Position numbers and translations under genes: made by a program. This document shows positions 49,396 to 56,104 of a stretch of DNA of 56,446 bases, piece by piece. How positions within the stretch are numbered: position 1 is the first letter of the stretch; each line of letters opens with the position of its first letter. The DNA is from a virus: positions 1 through 56,446 of IMG/VR virus record IMGVR_UViG_3300023179_000130. One strand, 5' to 3'. The notes under the pieces were generated by a model. That model searched no databases, had not been told where the DNA came from, and saw only the letters and a program-made list of their open reading frames with translations.

Positions 49396-49596
49396 TTAGG
49401 TTAAGTTTTTATCTTTGTTTTGTTGATCATGAATCATTTTTTCTAAAATTCTTTTAAGTAATTTATTAAGTTCTTCATTCTCCATTTTATGGATTTTAGT
49501 AATCAATTGTTTGTTAGTGTTATAATATACCATATTTAATCCTAGTGAAAAAAATAATGATCCCACTAATATTAGTGAATATGGTGATATCTTCAT
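49396..49596 (-). CDS. Small membrane-anchored protein
   Basis: This 66-residue protein has one N-terminal transmembrane segment (YSLILVGSLFFSLGLNMVYY) and a charged coiled-coil-like tail. It ends six bases before the tmRNA 5' end, so tmRNA may be processed from its transcript. The function is unknown. Confidence 0.66.
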   Translation of the reverse strand: MKISPYSLILVGSLFFSLGLNMVYYNTNKQLITKIHKMENEELNKLLKRILEKMIHDQQNKDKNLT

Positions 49597-49597
49597 T

Positions 49598-50134
49598 TTA
49601 ACTATTTTCCATAAGATATCTTTGCCATCCCATAACTATACCGCTTGCTGTTCCAACATTTAAAGATCTAACACTTCCATATCCAGGTATTGTCATAATA
49701 TAATCAACTTGCTCTAAAATAGTATTATCTAATCCAGAATTTTCTTCTCCAAATATAAAAATAGTATTTTGTATATATTGACGATAATCATATAAATTTA
49801 TTGTTTTATAATCAAATTGAGGTATATTGTTTTCTATACCAATTAAACAACAATCTTTAGATTTAGCATCATATATAAATTCATCAAAATTTGAATAATG
49901 ATATATAGGAGTGTAGTTGTGAGTTCCAACGCTACCTCTTTTATCCCATCTTTTACTATTAGCTATATGATATACTGATCTAAATCCAAAAAAATTAGCA
50001 TTTCGTACCATAGTACTAAAATTAAAATCGCCACTAATATTAACCATAGCAACACTAGCATCTATAGTATTAGTTGTGCAATAATCTTTTATTTCTTCAA
50101 CAGATAGTTTTTTAAGTTCATCTACAACATTCAT
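49598..50134 (-). CDS. SpoU/TrmH-family RNA 2'-O-methyltransferase
   Basis: This 178-residue protein has the SPOUT knot. VAMVNISGDFNFSTMVRNANFFGF is motif 1, TIFIFGEENSGLDNTILEQVDY is motif 2, and IPGYGSVRSLNVGTASGIVMG is motif 3. Such enzymes methylate ribose of tRNA or rRNA. As a phage gene beside tmRNA and not far from tRNA-Leu, it may modify phage or host tRNA. Its exact target is unknown. Confidence 0.9.
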   Translation of the reverse strand: MNVVDELKKLSVEEIKDYCTTNTIDASVAMVNISGDFNFSTMVRNANFFGFRSVYHIANSKRWDKRGSVGTHNYTPIYHYSNFDEFIYDAKSKDCCLIGIENNIPQFDYKTINLYDYRQYIQNTIFIFGEENSGLDNTILEQVDYIMTIPGYGSVRSLNVGTASGIVMGWQRYLMENS

Positions 50135-50160
50135 ATTTTATATCCTTATTATTATCCAAT

Positions 50161-50526
50161 TTAGTTAATGTCAGAGGGTTTGGCAGATATTTTTGTTTTG
50201 TTTTCGTTGCCTAACCAAAAAACCATTTCATTGGAATCATTATCCCAAGCACATTCTACAAATCCTTTTGCTGCCAATTTTGCTAAAGCAACGCCATATA
50301 GCCAGTCTCTGAGAGTATCAAATATAATATCGAGAATATCCTCATTGATAATATAATAGCCTTCTTGATCCATACCCAAACTATTTTTTTTAATCAAGTT
50401 AGTTACTTGGGTGATACTAATAAAATCATCCAAATTTTCTGAATAATTATCAGCAAAAGATTTTGCCGCCGCTTCTCTCATGGCTCTAGCATATCCCTCT
50501 AAATCAATAACACTATAATTTTGCAT
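50161..50526 (-). CDS. Hypothetical protein, paralogue of the gene at 35239-35673
   Basis: This 121-residue protein carries the same segment (ALAKLAAKGFVECAWDNDSN, EMVFWLGNEN) as the earlier gene. The N-terminal part is acidic and helical. The shared module is perhaps a small protein-interaction domain. No function was recognised. Confidence 0.7.
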   Translation of the reverse strand: MQNYSVIDLEGYARAMREAAAKSFADNYSENLDDFISITQVTNLIKKNSLGMDQEGYYIINEDILDIIFDTLRDWLYGVALAKLAAKGFVECAWDNDSNEMVFWLGNENKTKISAKPSDIN

Positions 50527-50550
50527 TTGTTGCTATAACTCCAACTTATA

Positions 50551-50838
50551 TTAGATGTATTTATTTATGCTTTTGTCAAGATTTTCTATATCTGATTTAC
50601 ACCGATCAAGTAAATTATTAATAGTGTTTTGTAGACTATATTCTCCTCTATTTAACCATTTTTTATCCTCATAAAGAGCAGTAGTTATTTGAGGTATATA
50701 AAACTGTATTGCTCTCTCAAATTCTTCGGGAAAATATGTTTTTAAAATAGTTTCTATGTTATATAGACACTTGACAATTTTATCTCTTTCAGAAAATAGT
50801 TCAGTTATCTTTTCTTTTTGATCAAGAGTAAAGCTCAT
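50551..50838 (-). CDS. Hypothetical protein
   Basis: This 95-residue helical protein (LDQKEKITELFSERDKIV, then YNIETILKTYFPEEFER) has no recognised family. Its ATG overlaps the upstream stop as ATGA. Confidence 0.68.
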   Translation of the reverse strand: MSFTLDQKEKITELFSERDKIVKCLYNIETILKTYFPEEFERAIQFYIPQITTALYEDKKWLNRGEYSLQNTINNLLDRCKSDIENLDKSINKYI

Positions 50839-51245
50839 TTTACAGTCTCTTTTATTTTTAATTTCAACAGTTTATGCTTAATCTTCCAAACACCAGTTTC
50901 TTTATTTTGAATATCTGGACCCATATAAATGTGACAGAACCCGGTATGCTTATCAAGACCCCAAGCCTTAATACCATTATCATCAATATCTTCTACAACA
51001 AATCGACCCCTGTATCCCATAGGAATAAATTCACCCCTATGAACATAGTACGGGCCACCGGCAACCTTAACCTTATCGCCTTTAACTAGATCACGCCAAT
51101 TAAAATTTTGAATAATCTTAGTATTCTTTGCTTCTTTACTTTTGGGTTTAAAAATAAACATCTCACCACAATCTTTGCACACATAAGAGCGAGGGCCGTT
51201 ATTTGTAGAGCCGCAACGCGAACATTTCTTACAGCCTTTTGGCAT
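50835..51245 (-). CDS. Zinc-ribbon protein with a KOW-like domain
   Basis: The chosen ATG at 51245 starts MPKGCKKCSRCGSTN and lies just downstream of a promoter. The frame is open 45 codons further but would run across the promoter. A second CxxC pair (YVCKDCGEMF) completes the ribbon. Residues 55-100 (LVKGDKVKVAGGPYYVHRGE, FIPMGYRGRFVVEDID) look like a KOW barrel. Functions of such proteins in phages are unknown. Confidence 0.72.
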   Translation of the reverse strand: MPKGCKKCSRCGSTNNGPRSYVCKDCGEMFIFKPKSKEAKNTKIIQNFNWRDLVKGDKVKVAGGPYYVHRGEFIPMGYRGRFVVEDIDDNGIKAWGLDKHTGFCHIYMGPDIQNKETGVWKIKHKLLKLKIKETVK

Positions 51246-51294
51246 GGTTTGGTGTATTCCTGTATAGAGTGTGAATCTTAGCAACAACGCTTTC

Positions 51295-51322
51295 AGTATA
51301 CTGTATGGATCGGCTTTGTCAA
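51295..51322 (-). promoter_or_regulatory. Near-consensus promoter of the gene at 50835
   Basis: Minus strand: TTGACA (51322-51317), 16 bases containing GCCGATCC and the word CATACAG, TATACT (51300-51295). The HNH gene at 51351 starts 29 bases past this -35 box on the other strand. Confidence 0.87.
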
Positions 51323-51350
51323 GCAAAAACTTTAACAAGAGGCAATTTTT

Positions 51351-52238
51351 ATGAAAACTTACCAAGAAATAACTTATCAATTTTTGTATGATGAATATAT
51401 CCTAAAAAATAAAAGCATAAGAACTATCGCTAAAGAAACTAGTTTAACTAAAAAACAAATTCAAAGACTTATTTATAAATTCGATATTCCCACTAGGAAA
51501 ACTAGACCATCAAAAAATTCTAAATACCAACATATATTAACACAAGATTTTTTATATAATGAATATATTAATAAAAATAAATCTATCAGAGAAATAAGTC
51601 AAAATACAGGTATTGATTCAAAACAAATTTCTAAATTTTTAGATACATATAAAATTGCTAAACGAACATGCGGGACTAGAAAAGGTAAAAAAAATAAAAA
51701 TAAATTTATTTATAAATCAGATATAAAAATTGGAACTAATTATGAGTATTTAACTGTTATAGATATCAAAGACAATCAATTAATTTGTAAATGTAAATGT
51801 GGAAATATTAAACAATTACACTCATCAAGAATCAGACTAAAACAAGTTAAATCATGCGGATGTTTATCTAAAAGAAGAGGAGTAGATAATCCCTTATGTA
51901 AAGGATTTGGAAATATACCCAAATCTGTATTAACTAAATGTATAATTAATGCTAGAGATAGAAATATTGATTTTCATTTAACTATAGAAGATTTAGACAG
52001 TCAATATAAAAAACAAAACGGTAAGTGTTCAATTAGTGGAGTCCATATTGGATTTAAAGACGATAAAAAAAATAGCAATACAATATTGTGTACATCATCC
52101 TTAGATAGAATAGATTCATCTAAAGGATATACTAAAGATAATATTCAATGGGTTCATAAAAAAGTTCAACAAATGAAATGGAATATTGCTCAAAAAGAAT
52201 TTATTGAATGGTGTAAAATTATTGCCTCAAATAATTAA
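51351..52238 (+). CDS. HNH homing endonuclease with two helix-turn-helix repeats
   Basis: This 295-residue protein begins with two HTH repeats, each with L-Y-(D/N)-E-Y-I-x-K-N-K-S-I-R. A zinc-containing module follows (LICKCKCGNIKQLHSSRIRL ending CGCLSKRRG), as in AP2/HNH-type homing endonucleases. The nuclease core (TSSLDRIDSSKGYTKDNIQW) and a final KVQQMKWNIAQKEFIEWC helix end the protein. Ribosome site AAGAGG precedes ATG. It ends four bases into the minus-strand gene that follows, in tail-to-tail fashion. It is a freestanding homing gene. Confidence 0.88.
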   Translation: MKTYQEITYQFLYDEYILKNKSIRTIAKETSLTKKQIQRLIYKFDIPTRKTRPSKNSKYQHILTQDFLYNEYINKNKSIREISQNTGIDSKQISKFLDTYKIAKRTCGTRKGKKNKNKFIYKSDIKIGTNYEYLTVIDIKDNQLICKCKCGNIKQLHSSRIRLKQVKSCGCLSKRRGVDNPLCKGFGNIPKSVLTKCIINARDRNIDFHLTIEDLDSQYKKQNGKCSISGVHIGFKDDKKNSNTILCTSSLDRIDSSKGYTKDNIQWVHKKVQQMKWNIAQKEFIEWCKIIASNN

Positions 52239-52462
52239 ATTTTCTTGTCACTATCTGGAATAATAGTGAGTTTACCAGAATTATAATGACAAAAATAACT
52301 TGCTGAGATTCTTTTTTTGGTTAAATTATCTTCTTCAATTTGAATATATACATTAATTCTGTATCTATTATCATAGACATTAATAATTTTAGTCATTAAA
52401 AAATGTTTTGGCTTCTCTACTTGCTTAAAAAGCAGACTCTCTATTTCTATATCATTCATCAA
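52235..52462 (-). CDS. Hypothetical small protein
   Basis: This 75-residue protein (ESLLFKQVEKPKHFLMTKII and YFCHYNSGKLTIIPD) is coupled to the gene upstream by four bases. It overlaps the 3' end of the HNH gene by four bases. No function was recognised. Confidence 0.66.
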   Translation of the reverse strand: MMNDIEIESLLFKQVEKPKHFLMTKIINVYDNRYRINVYIQIEEDNLTKKRISASYFCHYNSGKLTIIPDSDKKI

Positions 52463-52671
52463 GACTGTCCTTTCTCAAGAAAAACCGAATCCATATTAAT
52501 AGTTAGAGTTAGCTTATTATCAAACACATAAGTATCACAGTCATACTCATCGCCAGTTTCAGCATCATGAATTACTACTGGAGAATTCCATTCAAACCTA
52601 CCAATGTTTTCAGATTTATTTGCCTGACTGTGTAGAAAATTATAAAGATCCAACCAGCTCATTTTGTTCAT
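52459..52671 (-). CDS. Hypothetical small protein
   Basis: The start is taken at 52671 (MNKMSWLD), nine bases after GGAG; an ATG at 52686 lies ten bases after the predicted transcription start and is less favoured. The 70-residue protein is neutral and has beta-type segments (VVIHDAETGDEYDCDTYVF). No family was recognised. Confidence 0.65.
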   Translation of the reverse strand: MNKMSWLDLYNFLHSQANKSENIGRFEWNSPVVIHDAETGDEYDCDTYVFDNKLTLTINMDSVFLEKGQS

Positions 52672-52702
52672 TGTTATATGCTCCATAATAGTGTATTATA
52701 TC

Positions 52703-52731
52703 AGTATACTAGACCGACCAGAGAAAGTCAA
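52703..52731 (-). promoter_or_regulatory. Sigma70 promoter of the gene at 52459
   Basis: Minus strand: TTGACT (52731-52726), 17-base spacer with GGTCGG, TATACT (52708-52703). The complement AGTCAA runs into the AAGG ribosome site of the HNH gene starting at 52739. Confidence 0.85.
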
Positions 52732-52738
52732 GGATACC

Positions 52739-53332
52739 ATGAAAAATTGCAATCGTTGTAATAATAGTTTTCCTGCGAATAAAGAATACTTTAATCAAAA
52801 CTCTAAATTAGTAGATGGCCTCCACACTATCTGTAAAAAATGTATTAAGGAATATAATTCGATTAGGTACAAAAAACATAAAGATAAAATGTTACTCCAA
52901 AGCAAACAGTGGGTTGAAAAGAATAAAAATCAAGTTAAGAAAAATAAACAATTATGGTATGAAAAAAATAAAGAAGAATTTTTACAAAAATCTTTACAAT
53001 ATAAAAAACATAGATATAAGACTGATTTATCATATAGACTAACTTGTAATTTACGACGCAGACTACATAGGGCTATTGATGGTAAATTAAAAAATGATTC
53101 AGCATTAAAACTATTAGGTTGTTCTATAGAAGAATTAAAAACTCATTTGGAAAAACAATTTATTAATGGAATGAATTGGAATAATTATGGGAAATGGCAT
53201 ATCGATCATATAAAGCCTTGTTCTAGTTTTAATTTGAGCGATCCTTTAGAGCAGAGTAGGTGTTTCAATTATTCTAATCTTCAACCCTTATGGGCGAAAG
53301 ACAATATCAAAAAATCTAATAAAATTATCTAG
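52739..53332 (+). CDS. HNH-type homing endonuclease
   Basis: This 197-residue protein starts at 52739 with AAGG as ribosome site. N-terminal CNRCNNSFPANKEYF and ICKKCIKEYN form a zinc ribbon. A long basic helix follows. The core WHIDHIKPCSSFNLSDPLEQ and FNYSNLQPLWAKDNIKKSNK is the nuclease. This family is close to the protein at 55463-56104. Its 3' end overlaps the next minus-strand gene by eight bases. Confidence 0.88.
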   Translation: MKNCNRCNNSFPANKEYFNQNSKLVDGLHTICKKCIKEYNSIRYKKHKDKMLLQSKQWVEKNKNQVKKNKQLWYEKNKEEFLQKSLQYKKHRYKTDLSYRLTCNLRRRLHRAIDGKLKNDSALKLLGCSIEELKTHLEKQFINGMNWNNYGKWHIDHIKPCSSFNLSDPLEQSRCFNYSNLQPLWAKDNIKKSNKII

Positions 53333-53543
53333 CCCGACGATTAGCTCTGTTTAAAATTCTAAGTTTTTCTTTTGCATTTGCTGGACAAAGAACTAAATCC
53401 GGCGCTGTTTTATGAGAGTAGTTCATAAAGCCAACCGCCCTCTGTTCTGTTGAACAATCAATACAAACCATAGGACGATTATATTCAATCAAAAATTCAG
53501 CTCTTTCTTCAGAAACGATACTTTTGCAATAATTGCAGATCAT
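53325..53543 (-). CDS. Small four-cysteine zinc-finger protein
   Basis: This 72-residue protein has a CNYCKSIVSEERAEFLIEY ... VCIDCS arrangement (two C-x-x-C pairs), like DksA/TraR-type zinc fingers, followed by a basic tail LRILNRANRRAR. It is the last gene before the HNH gene and is transcribed from the promoter at 53580-53608. A role with RNA polymerase is possible but unproven. Confidence 0.7.
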   Translation of the reverse strand: MICNYCKSIVSEERAEFLIEYNRPMVCIDCSTEQRAVGFMNYSHKTAPDLVLCPANAKEKLRILNRANRRAR

Positions 53544-53579
53544 ACCAAACTCCGATGGGTGAGGATGCCAAGAGTCCTC

Positions 53580-53608
53580 TTTATATCACACTATCGGCGT
53601 TTTGTCAA
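53580..53608 (-). promoter_or_regulatory. Near-consensus promoter of the gene at 53325
   Basis: Minus strand: TTGACA (53608-53603), 17 bases containing GCCGATAGTG, TATAAA (53585-53580). The start is about 30 bases before the ATG at 53543. Confidence 0.85.
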
Positions 53609-53621
53609 CACTTCTTTAAAC

Positions 53622-54377
53622 TTATGACCACAGGTGTTGTCGGATTTTAATAAGTTCAATCATCATATCCTCATCTTCTTGATTATAAGAATCTTCTATT
53701 TTTAGAAGTTTACTATAATAAACATGAGAATTTTTTGGAGGTTTTATTTTAAAACCATTTGATTCTATGTTATCATATATTTTAGACCATCCACTTTTTT
53801 CCATTGGATTTACTCTATTAGGTCTTTTATTTTTCCACCATTCATATATCTTTTGAATTTTACGACTAGATTTTGCTTGGTCACTTAAAACTATTTTACC
53901 AGATTCATTTTTTATTTTTAGATTATTTGCCCACTTAAAATAATCATTAGCAGCCTCTATGCATCTACCATTTTTGAAAGAATACTTTTTGTTAGTTTCA
54001 TTTGACCATTTCATATTTAAAGCAAGTTCAATTTCTACAAAATCAACCAATTCATTAAACATACCATGCATTAAACGATAATCAAAATCATAATATTTTC
54101 CGGGTATTAATCCTGTTTTAAGATAATGTGTTTTATCTATCCATCTATTACGAATATAAATTCTGACTTCTGTACATAGATCATATGGATAATACACAAT
54201 ATTTTGTAGATTTTTTAGAAAAACTTCTGTAAACCAATATCTAAACGGTTTTCTTTTTTTGAGATCATCATAATATTCTTCCCATGCTCCCCATTCCAAA
54301 GCAAATGGTTTTTCTTCTCCTCTAATCCAAGAAGCGAATTTACTAGATGACCAATAATGAGTTCTTTGCTTAATCAT
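53622..54377 (-). CDS. Conserved phage protein of unknown function
   Basis: The 251-residue protein starts IKQRTHYWSSSKFASWIRGEEKP, a segment I recognise from many tailed-phage genomes as a conserved protein. It contains FRYWFTEVFLKNLQNIV and HGMFNELVDFVEIELALNM. No catalytic motif is visible. It follows the deaminase gene in the same direction. Confidence 0.75.
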   Translation of the reverse strand: MIKQRTHYWSSSKFASWIRGEEKPFALEWGAWEEYYDDLKKRKPFRYWFTEVFLKNLQNIVYYPYDLCTEVRIYIRNRWIDKTHYLKTGLIPGKYYDFDYRLMHGMFNELVDFVEIELALNMKWSNETNKKYSFKNGRCIEAANDYFKWANNLKIKNESGKIVLSDQAKSSRKIQKIYEWWKNKRPNRVNPMEKSGWSKIYDNIESNGFKIKPPKNSHVYYSKLLKIEDSYNQEDEDMMIELIKIRQHLWS

Positions 54378-54392
54378 AGGATATCTTTCTAT

Positions 54393-54845
54393 TTAGACAG
54401 ACAGTGCTGATGTATGGTCTATATGTATAGTATTACTATTATAATCCTCAAAAAAACCTTCATCAGTACTATAATAAATTTGATTCAGGCCCACGGCATT
54501 AAGAAGTTTATTACAATTTTCGCAAGGCTTACTTCCCAAAATTAGTCCGCATCTATTTATTCTCATAACCACAACTTTCCACGAAGAATCAATAGTGTTA
54601 TATTTGCCAAGCAACTTATCAATTAAGCGGCTTTCGCTATGAAAAAACGGAAACTCTTTATATTTTGGCAAATTAAAATCTTCACCAATTCTATAGGCGG
54701 CAGCATGGGTTTTAATAGGGTTATTTTGTGCAAAACAAATCATACGATTACCATCAAATGCCGCTGAATAATGGTAACACCTTACCAATCTATTAGGATT
54801 CCAATTTTGATAAGATTTACGAATTGTCTTGTAAATTATTCTCAT
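54393..54845 (-). CDS. Cytidine deaminase-fold zinc protein
   Basis: This 150-residue protein has FFHSESRLIDKLLG with the H-x-E zinc/proton site (about residue 66) and GSKPCENCNKLLNA with the P-C-x-x-C site (about residue 103), the deaminase fold. The start at 54845 (MRIIYKTIRK) is favoured; an ATG at 54857 overlaps the upstream gene. It may deaminate nucleosides, bases or nucleic acid. The substrate cannot be told. Confidence 0.82.
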   Translation of the reverse strand: MRIIYKTIRKSYQNWNPNRLVRCYHYSAAFDGNRMICFAQNNPIKTHAAAYRIGEDFNLPKYKEFPFFHSESRLIDKLLGKYNTIDSSWKVVVMRINRCGLILGSKPCENCNKLLNAVGLNQIYYSTDEGFFEDYNSNTIHIDHTSALSV

Positions 54846-55029
54846 TATAAAGTTCATTCAAAAATTGATTGATCTGATCCAAAGTATTTTGTGAAGGTTT
54901 ATATTCTTTATTCATTGAACCGTATTCTTCATCATTAATATCTGAGTATGATGATGGCATTGGTGTAGGAGTTACACTTTTTGTTTTTGGTGATTTTGAA
55001 TCAATAGGATTTTGTGATATTTTTTTCAT
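54817..55029 (-). CDS. Small protein with Pro/Ser/Thr-rich N-terminus
   Basis: This 70-residue protein has a polar, probably disordered N-terminal half (KSPKTKSVTPTPMPSSYSD) and a helical C-terminal segment (NTLDQINQFLNELYNENN). It overlaps the deaminase gene. The function is unknown. Confidence 0.62.
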   Translation of the reverse strand: MKKISQNPIDSKSPKTKSVTPTPMPSSYSDINDEEYGSMNKEYKPSQNTLDQINQFLNELYNENNLQDNS

Positions 55030-55038
55030 AATTGCTTT

Positions 55039-55185
55039 TTATCTGGAGGCTAACATATACAAACCGATATTAGCAAAAGCATATCCTAAATATGCTATTA
55101 GCATACCATTATTACCTTTGTATCCTTGTTCTATGGCTACCCATAAATATATCATTCCAGTAAATGCTATTAGCCATGCGCTCAT
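55039..55185 (-). CDS. Small membrane protein, 48 residues
   Basis: The frame begins MSAWLIAFTGMIYLWVAIEQ and ends LIAYLGYAFANIGLYMLASR, two membrane helices around a short polar turn. Its ATG at 55185 lies two bases before the stop of the gene at 55187, so the two are coupled. The function is unknown. Confidence 0.66.
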   Translation of the reverse strand: MSAWLIAFTGMIYLWVAIEQGYKGNNGMLIAYLGYAFANIGLYMLASR

Positions 55186-55186
55186 A

Positions 55187-55333
55187 TTAATTTTTTTCTA
55201 TTGGTATGTATCTATTTCCATTATCCGAAATCTGTTCCTTACCAATAATAATCTTAGGATCTTGCTTGAGCAAGTTGATCATTTCCTGGGTATTAACATT
55301 ATCACTAATAACAATAGTTCCAATTTGGGCCAT
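55187..55333 (-). CDS. Small soluble protein, 48 residues
   Basis: This frame has AAAGGAGATAATT before the ATG, an excellent ribosome site. The protein (MAQIGTIVISDNVNTQEMIN ... GKEQISDNGNRYIPIEKN) is probably a compact strand-helix-strand. It is the first gene after the consensus promoter at 55467-55495 and a structured leader. No function was recognised. Confidence 0.75.
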   Translation of the reverse strand: MAQIGTIVISDNVNTQEMINLLKQDPKIIIGKEQISDNGNRYIPIEKN

Positions 55334-55399
55334 AATTATCTCCTTTGGTGTATAAAATATTGAAGTATGTACGAGATACTTTACTACTTATAATACATT

Positions 55400-55444
55400 A
55401 ACGCCCCTGTGATGGTTGCTCGTACCAACTGTTGCTTGGGCGTT
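55400..55444. promoter_or_regulatory. Structured leader of the small-gene operon
   Basis: AACGCCC (55400-55406) and GGGCGTT (55438-55444) form a seven-pair stem around 31 bases that can form a smaller TGGT/ACCA hairpin. On the plus strand the stem is followed by six T, so it also looks like a terminator for that direction. In the minus-strand transcript it is a hairpin in the leader, about 65 bases before the ATG. A regulatory RNA element is possible. Confidence 0.55.
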
Positions 55445-55462
55445 TTTTATTAGGAACGTACC

Positions 55463-56104
55463 ATAAATTATACCAAAACTTGTAGTGTCTGTCAAGAGAC
55501 ATTTCCGGCTACTACTGAATATTTTCATAAATCAAAAACTGGCAAATTTGGATTGCGACAAAAATGTATCGTATGTCGCAAAAAATCTTATAAAACTAAC
55601 AAAGAATACCATAAAATCAAAAATAGAGAATACTACAATAAAAATAAAAAAGATATATTGAAAAAGAGTAAAAAATATCGTCAAAAAAATAAAAACATTA
55701 TATTGAAAAAACAAAAAACGTGGAGAGAAAATAATAAATCAAAAATTTTAAAACAAAATAGTATTTATGTTAGTAAAAGAAGACAAAACGATCCAGGTTT
55801 TAGAATTCTAATGAATACAAGATCTAGAATAGGGAATGCTATTAAAAAAAATAAAAAATTAAATAAGACTATAAATTTATTAGGTTGTTCTATCGAAGAA
55901 TTTAAGTTATATATAGAATCAAAATTTCAAAAAGATATGAGTTGGAAAAACTATGGAAGAAAAGGTTGGCATATAGATCATATAATTCCGTGTTCTAGTT
56001 TTGATTTAAATAATATAGAAGAACAAAAGAGATGTTTTCATTACTCTAACCTACAACCCTTATGGGCTGAAGATAATTTGCGTAAGTCGAATAAGATTCT
56101 ATAA
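55463..56104 (+). CDS. HNH-type homing endonuclease with non-standard start
   Basis: The frame is open from 55463, where the codon is ATA, preceded at a suitable distance by TTAGGA. No ATG, GTG or TTG exists before residue 31, yet conserved sequence (TKTCSVCQETFPATTEYFHK) begins at residue 4. The N-terminal zinc ribbon, long basic helix and nuclease core (WHIDHIIPCSSFDLNN; FHYSNLQPLWAEDNLRKSNK) match the gene at 52739. A former ATG may have become ATA, or ATA may be used. The 3' end overlaps the UV endonuclease gene by 59 bases. Confidence 0.75.
   Translation: MNYTKTCSVCQETFPATTEYFHKSKTGKFGLRQKCIVCRKKSYKTNKEYHKIKNREYYNKNKKDILKKSKKYRQKNKNIILKKQKTWRENNKSKILKQNSIYVSKRRQNDPGFRILMNTRSRIGNAIKKNKKLNKTINLLGCSIEEFKLYIESKFQKDMSWKNYGRKGWHIDHIIPCSSFDLNNIEEQKRCFHYSNLQPLWAEDNLRKSNKIL
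55467..55495 (-). promoter_or_regulatory. Perfect consensus sigma70 promoter
   Basis: Minus strand: TTGACA (55495-55490), 17-base spacer, TATAAT (55472-55467), both boxes exact. It drives the small-gene operon at 55333-54393. The whole element lies within the first codons of the plus-strand HNH frame. Confidence 0.93.
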
